From the NCBI GenBank assembly GCA_039821555.1, contig JBCBNX010000003.1, positions 306,769 through 370,768 of the forward strand: DNA of 64,000 nucleotides. The letters run 5' to 3'. The translations under genes were made by a program, and so were the position numbers. The stretch's first letter is position 1. Every line of letters starts with the position of its first letter. The DNA comes from Bacteroidota bacterium. GTDB taxonomy: Bacteria > Bacteroidota > Rhodothermia > Rhodothermales > Rubricoccaceae. The notes beneath the pieces were generated by a model. The model did no database searches and was not told the DNA's origin. It was given only the letters and a program-made list of their open reading frames with translations. Shown piece after piece: positions 28,748-38,283 of this stretch.

Positions 28748-31594
28748 ATGCCCAAGCGCACCGACATCCACAAGATCCTGCTCATCGGCTCCGGGCCGAT
28801 TGTCATCGGGCAGGCGTGCGAGTTCGACTACTCCGGCTCCCAGGCCTGCCGCGCGCTCCGCGCCGAGGGCTACTCCGTCGCCCTGGTCAACCCCAACCCG
28901 GCGACGATCATGACCGACCCGTCGATGGCAGACGCAGTCTACCTCCAGGAACTCACGCCGGCTTCCATCCGCGAGATCGTCGCGAAGGAAAAGCCCGACG
29001 CGGTGCTCCCGACGATGGGCGGGCAGACGGCGCTCAACCTCGCGCAGAAGCTCCACGAGCAGGGCTACTGGGAGGAGCAGGGCATCCACGTCATCGGCGT
29101 CGACATCGACGCGATCAAGATCACGGAGGACCGCCAGCAGTTCCGCGACCTCATGGAGCGCATCGGGCTCGACCAGGCGCGCAGCCGCGTGGCGAAGTCG
29201 CTGCTCGAAGCCAAAGAGATCGCGCAGGAATTGGGCGGCACGCCGATCGTGATCCGGCCGTCCTACACGATGGGCGGCGCGGGCGGCGGCATCGTCTGGG
29301 AGGCGGACGAGTTCGACCGCAAGGTGGCGCGCGGCCTCGAACTCTCGCCCATCCACGAGGTGCTCATCGAAGAATGCCTCTTCGGGTGGAAGGAGTACGA
29401 GCTCGAGCTGCTCCGCGACGCCAACGACAACGTCGTGATCATCTGCTCCATCGAGAACGTGGACCCGATGGGCGTCCACACCGGCGACAGCGTGACCGTC
29501 GCGCCGCAGCAGACGCTGACCGACAAGCAGTTCCAGGCCATGCGCGACGCGGCGCTGCGCGCGATGCGCTCCATCGGGACGTTCGCGGGCGGCTGCAACA
29601 TCCAGTTCGCGGTCAACCCCGCCGACGGGCGCATGATCGTGATCGAGATCAACCCGCGCGTCAGCCGCTCCTCGGCGCTCGCCTCGAAGGCGACAGGCTA
29701 CCCCATTGCCAAAGTTGCCGCCCGCCTCGCGGTCGGCTACACGCTCGACGAACTCCCCAACGAGATCACGGGCACCACGTCGGCCTGCTTCGAGCCCGCG
29801 CTCGACTACGTCGTGACGAAGGTGCCGCGCTTCAACTTCGACAAGTTCGAGGGCTCGGACGAAGAGCTGACCACGCAGATGAAGGCCGTCGGCGAGGTGA
29901 TGGCGATTGGGCGCACGTTCCAGGAGAGCCTGCAGAAGGCGTGGCAGTCGCTGGAGATCGGCTACGCGGGGCTGGGGGCCGACCGCGACGAGCCCGACCG
30001 CACGACCGTTCGCGAGCGGCTGCGGCGGCCCTACTGGGACCGGCTGCTCCACGTCCGCAGCGCGTTCCGCCTGGGCGCGTCTGTCGCCGAGATCGCCGAC
30101 ATCACGAAGATGGACCCGTGGTTCCTCTACCAAGTCCAGGACCTCGTCGCCCTTGAGGATGCGCTGGGCGACCTCACGTTGAGCGGCCTCGGGCGCGACC
30201 TCCTCCTCCGCGTCAAGCAAGCGGGCTTCTCCGACCAGCAGATCGCGTACCTGCTCAAGGACGAGGTCACCGACAGCGACGTGCGCGAGTACCGCCTCGC
30301 GCTGGGCCTGGAGCCGACCTACCGCGTCGTCGACACCTGCGCGGGCGAGTTCGAGGCGGAGACGCCCTACTTCTACTCGACCTACGATCAGGGCGACAAC
30401 GAGTCGATCCGCAGCGACCGCAAGAAGGTCGTCATCCTCGGCAGCGGCCCCAACCGCATCGGGCAGGGCATCGAGTTCGACTACTCGTGCGTCCACGGCG
30501 TCCTCGGCGCGCGCGAGATGGGCTACGAGGCGCTGATGATCAACTGCAACCCCGAGACGGTCTCCACCGACTTCGACATCGCCGACAAGCTCTACTTCGA
30601 GCCGGTCTTCTGGGAACGCGTCAAGGACGTGCTCGACCACGAGCAACCGGAGGGCGTGATGGTGCAACTCGGCGGCCAGACCGCGCTCAAGCTCGCGCGG
30701 CGGCTCAAGGCAGCGGGCGTCAAGCTCTTCGGGACGCCCTACGAGTTGATGGACCTCGCAGAGAATCGAGGCCGGTTCTCGGGCGTGCTCAAGGAGCTCG
30801 AAATCCCGTTCCCGCCCTACGGCATGGCGCGCTCGGTCCGCGAGGCCGTCACCGTCGCCGAGGAGATCGGCTACCCCATCCTCATCCGCCCGAGCTACGT
30901 CCTCGGCGGCCAGGGCATGCGCATCGCGATCAACAAGGAGGAGGTCGCGGAGTACGTCGAGGCCGTCCTGCAGATGTTTCCGGGCAACGATATCCTGCTC
31001 GACCGCTTCCTCGAAAACGCCACCGAGATCGACTGCGACGCCATCGCCGACGGCGACGAGGTGCACGTCACCGGCATTATGCAGCACATCGAGCCCGCGG
31101 GCGTCCACTCGGGCGACTCGACGGCCGTGCTGCCGCCCTACTCGCTGTCAGAAGAAGTCCAGGCGACGATCCGGCAGTACGTCACCGAGATCGCGCGGCG
31201 GCTCGAAGTCGTCGGCCTCATCAACGTGCAGTTGGCCGTCCAGAGCGATGGCGAGCGCGAGGTCGTCTACGTGATCGAGGCGAACCCGCGCGCGAGCCGG
31301 ACCGTCCCGTTCGTGGCCAAGGCGACCGGCGTGCCCATCGCGGGCATCGCGGCGAAGGTGATGCTCGGCGCGAAGCTGAAGGACTTCCGCGACCGCGGCG
31401 AACTGGAGAGCCAACTCACGAGCGGCTATGCGCTCAAGGAGCCGGTCTTCTCGTGGGAGAAATTCCCCGAGGTGTCGAAGGAGCTCGGCCCCGAGATGAA
31501 GTCGACCGGCGAGGCCATCGCCTTCGTGGACGCGCTCACCGACGAGCACTTCACCCGCCCCTTCGAGATGCGGAATCTCTACCTCAAGCGATGA
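28748..31594 (+). CDS. carB: Carbamoyl-phosphate synthase large subunit lacking the C-terminal regulatory domain
   Basis: 948 residues from [17 protein letters not shown]. Both ATP-grasp halves are complete: [20 protein letters not shown] at the first and [16 protein letters not shown] at the second half, with [11 protein letters not shown] and [11 protein letters not shown] nucleotide loops and [20 protein letters not shown]. The E. coli enzyme has 1073 residues; the last 140 or so form the MGS-like domain that binds UMP and ornithine. This protein ends soon after [10 protein letters not shown], at MRNLYLKR, so that domain is absent. No remnant of it follows in any frame before the next gene at 31624. 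I recall CarB proteins of about 950 residues in other Bacteroidota, so this is likely lineage-wide rather than a recent truncation. Confidence 0.97.
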   Translation: MPKRTDIHKILLIGSGPIVIGQACEFDYSGSQACRALRAEGYSVALVNPNPATIMTDPSMADAVYLQELTPASIREIVAKEKPDAVLPTMGGQTALNLAQKLHEQGYWEEQGIHVIGVDIDAIKITEDRQQFRDLMERIGLDQARSRVAKSLLEAKEIAQELGGTPIVIRPSYTMGGAGGGIVWEADEFDRKVARGLELSPIHEVLIEECLFGWKEYELELLRDANDNVVIICSIENVDPMGVHTGDSVTVAPQQTLTDKQFQAMRDAALRAMRSIGTFAGGCNIQFAVNPADGRMIVIEINPRVSRSSALASKATGYPIAKVAARLAVGYTLDELPNEITGTTSACFEPALDYVVTKVPRFNFDKFEGSDEELTTQMKAVGEVMAIGRTFQESLQKAWQSLEIGYAGLGADRDEPDRTTVRERLRRPYWDRLLHVRSAFRLGASVAEIADITKMDPWFLYQVQDLVALEDALGDLTLSGLGRDLLLRVKQAGFSDQQIAYLLKDEVTDSDVREYRLALGLEPTYRVVDTCAGEFEAETPYFYSTYDQGDNESIRSDRKKVVILGSGPNRIGQGIEFDYSCVHGVLGAREMGYEALMINCNPETVSTDFDIADKLYFEPVFWERVKDVLDHEQPEGVMVQLGGQTALKLARRLKAAGVKLFGTPYELMDLAENRGRFSGVLKELEIPFPPYGMARSVREAVTVAEEIGYPILIRPSYVLGGQGMRIAINKEEVAEYVEAVLQMFPGNDILLDRFLENATEIDCDAIADGDEVHVTGIMQHIEPAGVHSGDSTAVLPPYSLSEEVQATIRQYVTEIARRLEVVGLINVQLAVQSDGEREVVYVIEANPRASRTVPFVAKATGVPIAGIAAKVMLGAKLKDFRDRGELESQLTSGYALKEPVFSWEKFPEVSKELGPEMKSTGEAIAFVDALTDEHFTRPFEMRNLYLKR

Positions 31595-31623
31595 GTTAGC
31601 AGGGGCAGCCAATCGCGACGCTC

Positions 31624-31848
31624 ATGAAGTACGACCGCATCACCGTAGACCCCGCACAGATGGGCGGCGTGCCGTGCATCCGCGGCCTGCGCATCCCCGT
31701 GGCAACGGTCGTTGGGATGCTCGCCGATGGCATGACCGAAGCCGAGGTGTTGGAGGCCTATCCCGACCTCGAAGCCGCCGATCTCCGCGAGGCGCTGCGC
31801 TTCGCTGCCGAGGCCGTGAGCGAGCGGTCGCTCCCTCTGGTAATCTAG
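31624..31848 (+). CDS. DUF433 protein, probable antitoxin
   Basis: 74 residues, covering the whole DUF433 fold: RITVDPAQMGGVPCIRGLRIPV followed by VGMLADGMTEAEVLEAYPDLEAADLREAL, a VapB-like helix-turn-helix. DUF433 proteins are commonly the antitoxin beside a DUF5615 PIN-like toxin, and exactly such a gene follows at 31945. It begins 29 bases after carB. Because the toxin gene is broken, this antitoxin may now be free of its target. Confidence 0.9.
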   Translation: MKYDRITVDPAQMGGVPCIRGLRIPVATVVGMLADGMTEAEVLEAYPDLEAADLREALRFAAEAVSERSLPLVI

Positions 31849-31914
31849 CCAGATTTACCCACAACTTGTCCACATCCGAGGGCGATTGAACCTTCTCTGT
31901 GTGACGTTATCATC

Positions 31915-31944
31915 GCGAATACACCCGCCACCTGATGTATTCGC
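31915..31944 (+). promoter_or_regulatory. Hairpin directly upstream of the toxin start codon
   Basis: A perfect 9-bp inverted repeat, gcgaataca (31915-31923) and tgtattcgc (31936-31944), with a 12-base loop, ends exactly one base before the toxin ATG at 31945. It could hide the ribosome landing site in the mRNA or act as an operator for the antitoxin. Confidence 0.75.
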
Positions 31945-32187
31945 ATGAAGCTACTGATCGACAACGCGCTCTCACCTTCCGTCGCCGACGGCCTGCTCGC
32001 TGGGGGATTCGACGCCGTTCATGTCCGCGCCTACGGACTGCAAGCGGCCGACGACCTCGTGATCTTCCAACGCGCGGCGGACGAGGATCGCATCGTCGTC
32101 TCGGCAGACACGGACTTCGGGACGCTCCTCGCCCAGCGACGCGAGACGAAGCCCTCAGTTGTACTAGGCTCTGTCTGGAAAATGTGA
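31945..32187 (+). pseudogene. DUF5615 PIN-like toxin, 3' end removed by an IS element
   Basis: The frame starts [17 protein letters not shown] and shows the Mut7-C/DUF5615 features: LLIDNALSP with the first acidic residue, [13 protein letters not shown], and [12 protein letters not shown]. After VVL (32166) the frame runs into the left inverted repeat of the IS and ends after six IS-derived residues (GSVWKM). Intact relatives are usually about 110-120 residues, so roughly 40 C-terminal residues are lost. It forms a toxin-antitoxin pair with the DUF433 gene 96 bases upstream. The toxin is probably inactive, though the acidic N-terminal residues remain. Confidence 0.85.
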
Positions 32188-33078
32188 GGTAACTTCGGCG
32201 CTTTTCCAAACCACGCCGATGCCACCCAAGCGACACGCCCTCACCGACGCCCAGTGGGCCCGCATCGCCCACCTCTTCGAGCCGACTTCCGCACGAGGAC
32301 GCCCCGGACGACCCGCCCGCCTCATGCTCGACGCCGCTCTCTGGATCATGAAGACCGGAGCCCAGTGGCGAGACCTCCCGGAGCGCTTCGGCCCTTGGAA
32401 GAGCGCATATGACCGCTTCCGACGCTGGCGCCAGGCTGGCCTTCTTGACCGGGTCGTGGCCCACCTCCAGCGCGACCTCGACCGAGACGGCCTCATCGAC
32501 TGGTCGGCCTTCTGCATCGACTCGACAAGCGTTCGGGCCTCGCGTTCTGCGGCGGGAGCCCGAAAAAGGGGGGCACCGCCCTCGCGAGCGAGCCGTCGGA
32601 TCGCGAGCCGGAGGATCATGCGCTGGGGCGGTCGCGTGGCGGCTTTACGACCAAGCTTCACCTCGTGACGGATCGGCGGGGTTTGCCGCTGGCGGTCGTG
32701 CTGACGCCGGGGCAACGGCATGACTCGACTCAGTTCGAGCAAGCACTCAACGCTGTGGGCGTGCGCCAGCGCTCCGGGCAGATCCGATGTCGCCCCAGGT
32801 GTGTCTTGGCCGACCGGGGGTACGATGTGGACCGTATCCGAGCTTGGCTGCGCCGCAAGGGCATCGCGGCGGTGATTCCGTCGAAGCGTAACCGGAAGCG
32901 TCCGCGTCGCCATGACCGCGCGCTCTACCGGGAACGCAACGTGGTCGAGCGGACGCTGGGTCACCTGAAGGAGCATCGGAGAATCGGGACGCGGCACGAG
33001 AAGTTGGCGGAGAGCTATCGGGCGATGGTGCAGTTGGCGATCGTGGAGCGCTACCTGCGCGAATATCCAGACAGAGCC
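32167..33078 (+). mobile_element. IS5-family insertion sequence (IS427-like), 912 bp
   Basis: Bounded by perfect 13-bp inverted repeats, ggctctgtctgga at 32167-32179 and tccagacagagcc at 33066-33078. The dinucleotide TA flanks both ends (32165-32166, 33079-33080), as expected for the IS427 group. It encodes one transposase in two overlapping frames. The left flank is a truncated DUF5615 toxin gene on the plus strand and the right flank a truncated hypothetical gene on the minus strand, so sequence may have been lost at the insertion. I saw no second copy in the window. Confidence 0.92.
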
Positions 33079-33081
33079 TAA
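32219..33081 (+). CDS. IS5-family DDE transposase, expressed by -1 frameshift
   Basis: Frame A (32219-32668) gives the N-terminus MPPKRHALTDAQWARIAHLF and the first catalytic Asp in FCIDSTSVRA. Near 32562-32573 lies gAAAAAGGGGGG. A one-base backward shift there enters the frame that reads KKGGTALASEPSD, then LGRSRGGFTTKLHLV, LTPGQRHD, the second Asp in VLADRGYD and the Glu in RNVVERTLGHLKEH. The shifted frame is open from the slippery site to 33081, so the fused product of about 287 residues has the full DDE set, the normal state for IS427-group elements. The TAA stop at 33079-33081 lies outside the element: it is made by the flanking TA plus the next A. Confidence 0.88.
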
Positions 33082-33307
33082 TCGGATCTACGCTTTGGTT
33101 CTTGTGTTTCCGGTAGAGAGTCATCAAAGGGGTGCCGCTCCAGTCAAAGTTGTCTCCGCCCATAAGGTCTCGCAGCGCGAACCACTCATCTTTTCGGTTC
33201 TTACACCAGCAGTAGACAGCTCCCTGAAGGAAGTCCTCGATTCGTCGACGCTCAGCCTCGCTAATCCCGCGTACGTTTCTCACCTTTGATTCACTCGTGA
33301 GAAACAT
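33081..33307 (-). pseudogene. Hypothetical gene, 3' part cut off at the IS
   Basis: From the ATG at 33307 the minus strand reads MFLTSESKVRNVRGISEAER, then an aromatic-rich stretch with FLQGAVYCWCKNRKDEWFAL, RDLMGGDNFDWSGTPLMTLY and HKNQS, before entering the right inverted repeat. This composition (Trp, Cys, Tyr, few Ala) is plainly protein-like and unlike shadow frames here. I do not recognise a named family. About 75 native residues remain; the C-terminal part is missing. It lies 40 bases downstream of the stop side of accA. Confidence 0.65.
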
Positions 33308-33346
33308 AGTCACGTGGTTGTTGAATCAGACCTGAAGAAGAAAGCC

Positions 33347-34324
33347 CTAAGCTTCCTCAAACGCGCCGATGCTGTCGAATTTGGCCATGCGGGCGGCGAA
33401 GCGCTCGTCGTGGGTCATCGCCGTGAGCGAGCCGAGGGTCCGGGCGATGGCATGCCCGACGGCGTCGAAGGTGGACTCGGGATCGCGGTGGGCGCCGCCG
33501 AGCGGCTCCGGCACGATTTCGTCCACGATGCCCTGCTCGATGAGGTCGGGTGCGGTGAGTCGAAGGGCGCGCGCCGCTTCCTCCTTGTAGTCCCACGAGC
33601 GCCACAGGATCGAGGAGCAACTCTCGGGCGAGATCACGGAGTACCACGCGTTCTCCAGCATCAGCAGCCTGTCGCCCACGCCGATGCCGAGCGCGCCGCC
33701 GGACGCGCCCTCGCCGACGATGACGACCACGATGGGTACGGGCAGCCGCGTCATCTCCAGGATGTTGCGCGCGATCGCCTCGGCCTGACCACGCTCCTCG
33801 GCTTCGAGGCCAGGAAAGGCACCGGGCGTGTCGAGGAGCGCCACGACGGGCTTGCCGAACTTAGCGGCGAACTTCATCACACGCAGCGCCTTGCGGTAGC
33901 CCTCCGGGTTGGGCATCCCGAAATTGCGGTACTTCCGCTGGTTGGTGTCGCGTCCTTTCTGGTGGCCGATGAGGGCGACGGTCTGGTCGCGTCCGCCGAA
34001 GCGGCGGCCTTCGAAGGTGCCGAGGCCCGCGATCATCGCCCGGTCGTCGCCGAAGAGGCGGTCGCCGTGGAGTTCCACGAAGCCCCGGGTGAGCGCCTGC
34101 ACGTAGTCGAGCGTGTAGGGGCGGTCGGGGTGGCGGGCGAGTTGGACGCGCTGCCAGCGCGTGAGGCCAGTGTAGACCTGCTGCTTGAGCTGCTCCACGC
34201 GCCGTTCGAGCGCCGCGATCTGCGCGGTGAGGTCGACCTCGGCGTCCTCGGCGTCATAGCGGCGCAGTTCGTCGAGCTTCTGCTCTAGGTCGGCGACCGG
34301 CTTTTCGAAGTCGAGGAGTTGCAT
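33347..34324 (-). CDS. accA: Acetyl-CoA carboxylase carboxyltransferase subunit alpha
   Basis: 325 residues starting at [17 protein letters not shown], the usual AccA opening; the open frame before it is not family-like. Motifs include [55 protein letters not shown] and [15 protein letters not shown], the oxyanion-forming loop of the crotonase-like fold. With AccD it transfers CO2 from carboxybiotin to acetyl-CoA, the first step of fatty-acid synthesis. accD and accBC are not in the window. The bioY gene about 9 kb away serves the same cofactor but is not linked. Confidence 0.97.
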   Translation of the reverse strand: MQLLDFEKPVADLEQKLDELRRYDAEDAEVDLTAQIAALERRVEQLKQQVYTGLTRWQRVQLARHPDRPYTLDYVQALTRGFVELHGDRLFGDDRAMIAGLGTFEGRRFGGRDQTVALIGHQKGRDTNQRKYRNFGMPNPEGYRKALRVMKFAAKFGKPVVALLDTPGAFPGLEAEERGQAEAIARNILEMTRLPVPIVVVIVGEGASGGALGIGVGDRLLMLENAWYSVISPESCSSILWRSWDYKEEAARALRLTAPDLIEQGIVDEIVPEPLGGAHRDPESTFDAVGHAIARTLGSLTAMTHDERFAARMAKFDSIGAFEEA

Positions 34325-34511
34325 GGTGGACAGCGCCAAAGAGGTGGAAACCGAGGAGACTCGCAGGGAATGGCGGATCGCAAAGATACGCCGCCGACCG
34401 GATACGCTGGGGGGAGGCCCTAGATTCCTGGCCTCAGACTTTCCTAGCCTCCGCTTTTCCCGGGTGCGGCCGTGCAACCGCTGCACGAGGGCCGGGGCTC
34501 AAACCAGAGCG

Positions 34512-36644
34512 TCAGCAGTCCTTCGGGTTGCGGACGAGGGCGCGGGCGAGGATCTCCAGATCGAGCCAGAGTGACTGGTGGCGCGCGTAGAACCAGTAGG
34601 CGCGGTGCACCTCCACGATGCCTGCGGGCCGGGTCGGCAGGGTGTCGAGGATGGAGACGAGGCCGGGTTGGAGCGCCCACGCCTCAGGCGGGCGCGTCGC
34701 GATGCGGGTGTCGTAGCCGACGAGCGCGCGGCGGCCAGCCAGCACCGACGGCATCATCGCCGTGGCGCAGGCGAGGCTGCGCATCCGCGCGGTGGGGCGG
34801 AGGCGGGCGAGGAGGCGGCAAAGCGGGTGCATCGCCGTGCCCACGAGTGCCACCGGCACGTCCAGGAGTAGGCGGCGGCTGCCCGACCGGAGCGGCGCCA
34901 CGGTCCGCTCGGCGTCCAGCAGCGGCATCGAGAAGTCGTCCACGGAGGCCTTGCCGATGAGGCGGTCGTGGTTGTGGACGAGGATCTTGAACTGCACCGG
35001 CAGGTCGCGTAGGTCGCGCATCAGCCGCAGGATGCCCGTGTTGGTGAGGCTGTCAGCGGCAAAGACGACCTCGTGGACGCCGCGCAGGCGCACGAGGTCA
35101 CGGAGGTGGTGCAGCGCACCGAGGTGGGCCACCACCTCCGGCGCCGTGGGGAGCTTGTTCGCTTCATTGGCGACGAAGCCGAGGAGCTTCAGCCGGGAGC
35201 GCGGCCGGCCCGTCAGCATGCGGTGCAGGCGGGTGGCCTCCGCAGCGTCGCCTACGAGGAGCACGCTGCGGGCCTCGCGGGCGCGGAAGTGGAGCGCCAG
35301 CCGCTGAGCCAGGAGAATAGCGGCGGCGGCGGCAAAGCCGAAGAGCACCGCGCCGCGCGAGAACTGGATCGCTGGCAGGAAGAACGACACGGTCGCCACG
35401 GCCACAAACGCGCTGCCCATGCCCGTGAGCAAGGGCCGCAGCCGGTGCCGTCCTCGCCCGTAGCCGCGGGCGAGCCCGATGGCAGCGGTGGCGCCGAGCG
35501 CGTAGAGCGGGAGCACGGACAGGTAGAAGGCGGCGTCGAAAGGGACGCCGCGAGCCGCGCTCCATAGGCGAGTCACGGCGGCCATCGCGCCCCAGGCCAG
35601 CGCAAACTCGAAGGCAGGTGCGGTGACCGCGTGGAACCCCCGGATGGACAGGCTTAGGGCCGCCCGCAGCGTCACGGCCAGCCGGATCGCCCACCGGAGG
35701 ACGGCGCCCGAGAGCCGGGCGCGGGGCTTGAGCGCCGCGTCGCCAGAGAAGTGCTTCTCCGAGAACCTGATCATCGCCCCATAGAAGAGGCGCACGTAGC
35801 GGAGCTCGCCCTTCTTGGTGCACTCGCCCTTGTAGTGGATGATCTGCGTGTCGGGCGTGTAGTAGATCCGCCACCCGGCCTCCTGGATGCGGTAGCACCA
35901 GTCGAGGTCCTCGCCATACATGAAGAACGACTCGTCGAACAGCCCGGCGCCCTCCGTCCGGTCCGGGTCTTCGACGTGAGGACCCACCGCGCGCAAGGCC
36001 TCGGCGCGGACGAGCATGCACGACCCGGAGAGGGCGTCGACCTCGCAGACCTCGTCCTTCGGGAGGTAGGTCAGGTTGTAGCGACCGAACGTAGGACTGT
36101 GCGGGAAGAGGCGGGCGAGGCCTGTCATCCGGTAGAACGCCACCGACGGCGTCGGGAAGGCGCGGCGGCTCTCCGGCGCGAACGTGCCGTCGGGGTTGAG
36201 GATGCGGCAGCCGACGGCCCCGGCGTCCGGGTGCGCGTCCATGAACGCGACCATCCGGTCGAGCGTGTCCTCCTGGACGAGCGTGTCCGGGTTGAGGATG
36301 AAGAGGTAGCGCCCACGCGCCTCGCGGATTGCCTGGTTGTTGGCCCGTGCAAAGCCCACGTTTTCGCGGTTGGCGATGGCGCGCACGTCCGGGAAGCGCT
36401 CGCGGACCATCGCCACGGAGCCGTCTACGGAGTTGTTGTCCACGACGAAGACCTCGGCGCGTAGGCTGCGCACCGCGCGGTGGACCGACGAGAGGGCCTG
36501 CTCCAGAAAACCCCGCACGTTGTAGTTGACGATCACCACCGACACGTCGAGCGTGTCGGCCGGGTGCACCGCTGCCGCACCTGAGCCAGTGGTGGCTTGC
36601 GGTGGGGGAGGCGCGGTGGGGGAGACCGTAGCGGTTGAGGTCAT
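34512..36644 (-). CDS. Fusion: GT2 glycosyltransferase with degenerate polyprenyl sugar-phosphate transferase
   Basis: 710 residues from MTSTATVSPTAP. Residues 35-290 are a family 2 glycosyltransferase of the rhamnosyl type: VVIVNYNVRGFLEQAL, VFVVDNNSVDGS, RYLFILNPDT (DXD-like), and FDESFFMYGEDLDWCYR. Residues 320-460 hold several membrane helices. Residues 470-590 are a nucleotide-sugar or CoA-binding fold (SVLLVGDAAEATRLH). The tail resembles the C-terminal part of bacterial sugar transferases (RALVGYDTR, LQPGLVSIL, YARHQSLWLDLEILARAL), but the KFRTM-type catalytic loop is absent. Thus the second half looks like a WbaP-type enzyme that lost its active centre. It may anchor the GT2 at the membrane for cell-surface polysaccharide synthesis. 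Confidence 0.85.
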   Translation of the reverse strand: MTSTATVSPTAPPPPQATTGSGAAAVHPADTLDVSVVIVNYNVRGFLEQALSSVHRAVRSLRAEVFVVDNNSVDGSVAMVRERFPDVRAIANRENVGFARANNQAIREARGRYLFILNPDTLVQEDTLDRMVAFMDAHPDAGAVGCRILNPDGTFAPESRRAFPTPSVAFYRMTGLARLFPHSPTFGRYNLTYLPKDEVCEVDALSGSCMLVRAEALRAVGPHVEDPDRTEGAGLFDESFFMYGEDLDWCYRIQEAGWRIYYTPDTQIIHYKGECTKKGELRYVRLFYGAMIRFSEKHFSGDAALKPRARLSGAVLRWAIRLAVTLRAALSLSIRGFHAVTAPAFEFALAWGAMAAVTRLWSAARGVPFDAAFYLSVLPLYALGATAAIGLARGYGRGRHRLRPLLTGMGSAFVAVATVSFFLPAIQFSRGAVLFGFAAAAAILLAQRLALHFRAREARSVLLVGDAAEATRLHRMLTGRPRSRLKLLGFVANEANKLPTAPEVVAHLGALHHLRDLVRLRGVHEVVFAADSLTNTGILRLMRDLRDLPVQFKILVHNHDRLIGKASVDDFSMPLLDAERTVAPLRSGSRRLLLDVPVALVGTAMHPLCRLLARLRPTARMRSLACATAMMPSVLAGRRALVGYDTRIATRPPEAWALQPGLVSILDTLPTRPAGIVEVHRAYWFYARHQSLWLDLEILARALVRNPKDC

Positions 36645-36810
36645 AAGCCGCAAGATAGCCCGCGTTGAGGACATTGCCACAAGGGGGAAACAGACGCGCT
36701 TGCTGAGGGCGTCTCCACGTGGGATGCCGCGGCGCGGGTCCGGGCCGTCGCTGTCTCCCTAGATTCTCCGCAGCGCAAGCGACGTAGCACGACCGATCCT
36801 ACAAGCTCCC

Positions 36811-38283
36811 GTGCCGTCAAGCTTCAGCAGATCCGTGCTCTCCCATCCCTTCCGCCGCGAACTTAGCGCGACGCTGCGACTGGCAGGGCCGCTCATCCTC
36901 GCGCAGCTCGCCCAGATCGCGACGAGCTTTGTGGATACGCTCATGATCGGGCGGTGGCTCGGCCCCGAAGCGCTGGCGGCGGGCGTGTTGGGCTCCACCG
37001 TGTTCTTCACGACGACGGTGGTTGGAATCGGCTTCGTGATCGCTGTCGGGCCGACGGTGGCGCAGGCGTTCGGTGCGGCGGAGATCGGAGAGGGGACCGA
37101 AGACGACATCGGGCGAGCGGCCCGGCAGGGGCTCTGGCTGGCGACGCTCCTAGCGGTGCCGCTGATGGTGCTCCTCGGGAATGCCGAGACGCTGCTGCTC
37201 CTGGCCGGGCAGCCGGAATCGACCTCGGCACTGGCGGGTGGATATCTCCGAGCGATCCTGTGGGGGACATTGCCCAACCTGTGGTTTGCGGCCCTGCGCG
37301 GCCTCCTCGAAGGACTCGGTCGACCACGCGTCATCATGCTGATTACGCTGGGAGCGGTCGCGCTCAACGTCGCGGGGAATTATGCGCTCATGATCGGCGC
37401 CTGGGGCTTCCCTGCCCTCGGACTGGCAGGGTGCGGATGGTCCAGCACCCTGGTGTTTTGGTCGATGTTTGCCGCCCTAGCGATCTATGTGCATCGTGGG
37501 GCGCTCACGAAGCGCTACCGTGTCCTCGCCGAAGTGCGCCGGCCCGACCCGGCCATGCTCCGCGACCTCGTGCGGATCGGCTGGCCGATCGGCATCACGC
37601 TCGGCATCGAGGCGGGGCTGTTCATGCTCTCGACCCTGCTCGTGGGGCGGATGGGGGACGACGCGGCGGCCCAGACGGCGCTCGCCGCCCACCAGATTGC
37701 CCTCAACGCCGCCTCCATCTCGTTCATGGTGCCGCTCGGGTTAGGGCTGGCGGCCACCGCGCGTGTAGGCCAGGCCATCGGGCGCAACAACGTCGAAGGG
37801 GCAAAGCGGGCCGGGTGGGCTGCCACGCTCTTGGGGGCCGGGTTCATGCTAGCGGCCGCTATCCTGTTCTGGCTGCGCCCTCGTTGGGTGGTCGCCGCCT
37901 ACGTGAGCTTGGCCGACCCGGAGATGATCGATGTGATCACGCAAGCCGTCGGGTTGCTTGGCATCGCCGCCGTGTTCCAACTCGTCGACGGCATCCAGGT
38001 GACGATGAATGGGGCGCTGCGTGGCCTCAAGGATACAAAAGGGCCCATGTGGATCGCGCTGGCGACCTACTGGGGCATCGGGCTGACGCTGGCCGCGGTG
38101 CTCGGATTCGGGTGGGGCGAGATCGAGGCGTGGGGCGCTCCCGGCGTATGGTGGGGGCTGACGGCAGGCCTCGCTGCCGCCGCCGTGGCGCTCGCGATCC
38201 GATTCCAGGCGCGCGTGCGCCACGGACGCGCCACGGAATATGGACAGGCCAGGGTGGACGACGCGGTCGATATGGACCCTTGA
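36811..38283 (+). CDS. MATE-family multidrug/sodium antiporter (NorM-like)
   Basis: 490 residues from the GTG at 36811; a second GTG at 36835 (MLSHPFRRELSATL) is also possible. Twelve membrane helices in two related halves are visible. Signatures include RLAGPLILAQLAQIATSFVDTLMIGRWLG at the start and PLGLGLAATARVGQAIGRNN at the start of the second half. MATE pumps export cationic drugs in exchange for Na+ or H+. It lies divergent from the glycosyltransferase gene and 365 bases upstream of actA. Confidence 0.94.
   Translation: MPSSFSRSVLSHPFRRELSATLRLAGPLILAQLAQIATSFVDTLMIGRWLGPEALAAGVLGSTVFFTTTVVGIGFVIAVGPTVAQAFGAAEIGEGTEDDIGRAARQGLWLATLLAVPLMVLLGNAETLLLLAGQPESTSALAGGYLRAILWGTLPNLWFAALRGLLEGLGRPRVIMLITLGAVALNVAGNYALMIGAWGFPALGLAGCGWSSTLVFWSMFAALAIYVHRGALTKRYRVLAEVRRPDPAMLRDLVRIGWPIGITLGIEAGLFMLSTLLVGRMGDDAAAQTALAAHQIALNAASISFMVPLGLGLAATARVGQAIGRNNVEGAKRAGWAATLLGAGFMLAAAILFWLRPRWVVAAYVSLADPEMIDVITQAVGLLGIAAVFQLVDGIQVTMNGALRGLKDTKGPMWIALATYWGIGLTLAAVLGFGWGEIEAWGAPGVWWGLTAGLAAAAVALAIRFQARVRHGRATEYGQARVDDAVDMDP

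Noticed and set aside
28634..31108. Very long minus-strand open frame opposite carB
   Set aside because: High GC makes antisense frames long; the translation is low-complexity Arg/Asp/Val-rich with no motif, while the plus strand encodes unmistakable CarB.
32219..33081. Transposase dismissed as a pseudogene because of the frame change
   Set aside because: The change falls on an A5G6 run typical of programmed shifting in this IS group, and all catalytic residues are present on both sides, so an active element is more likely.
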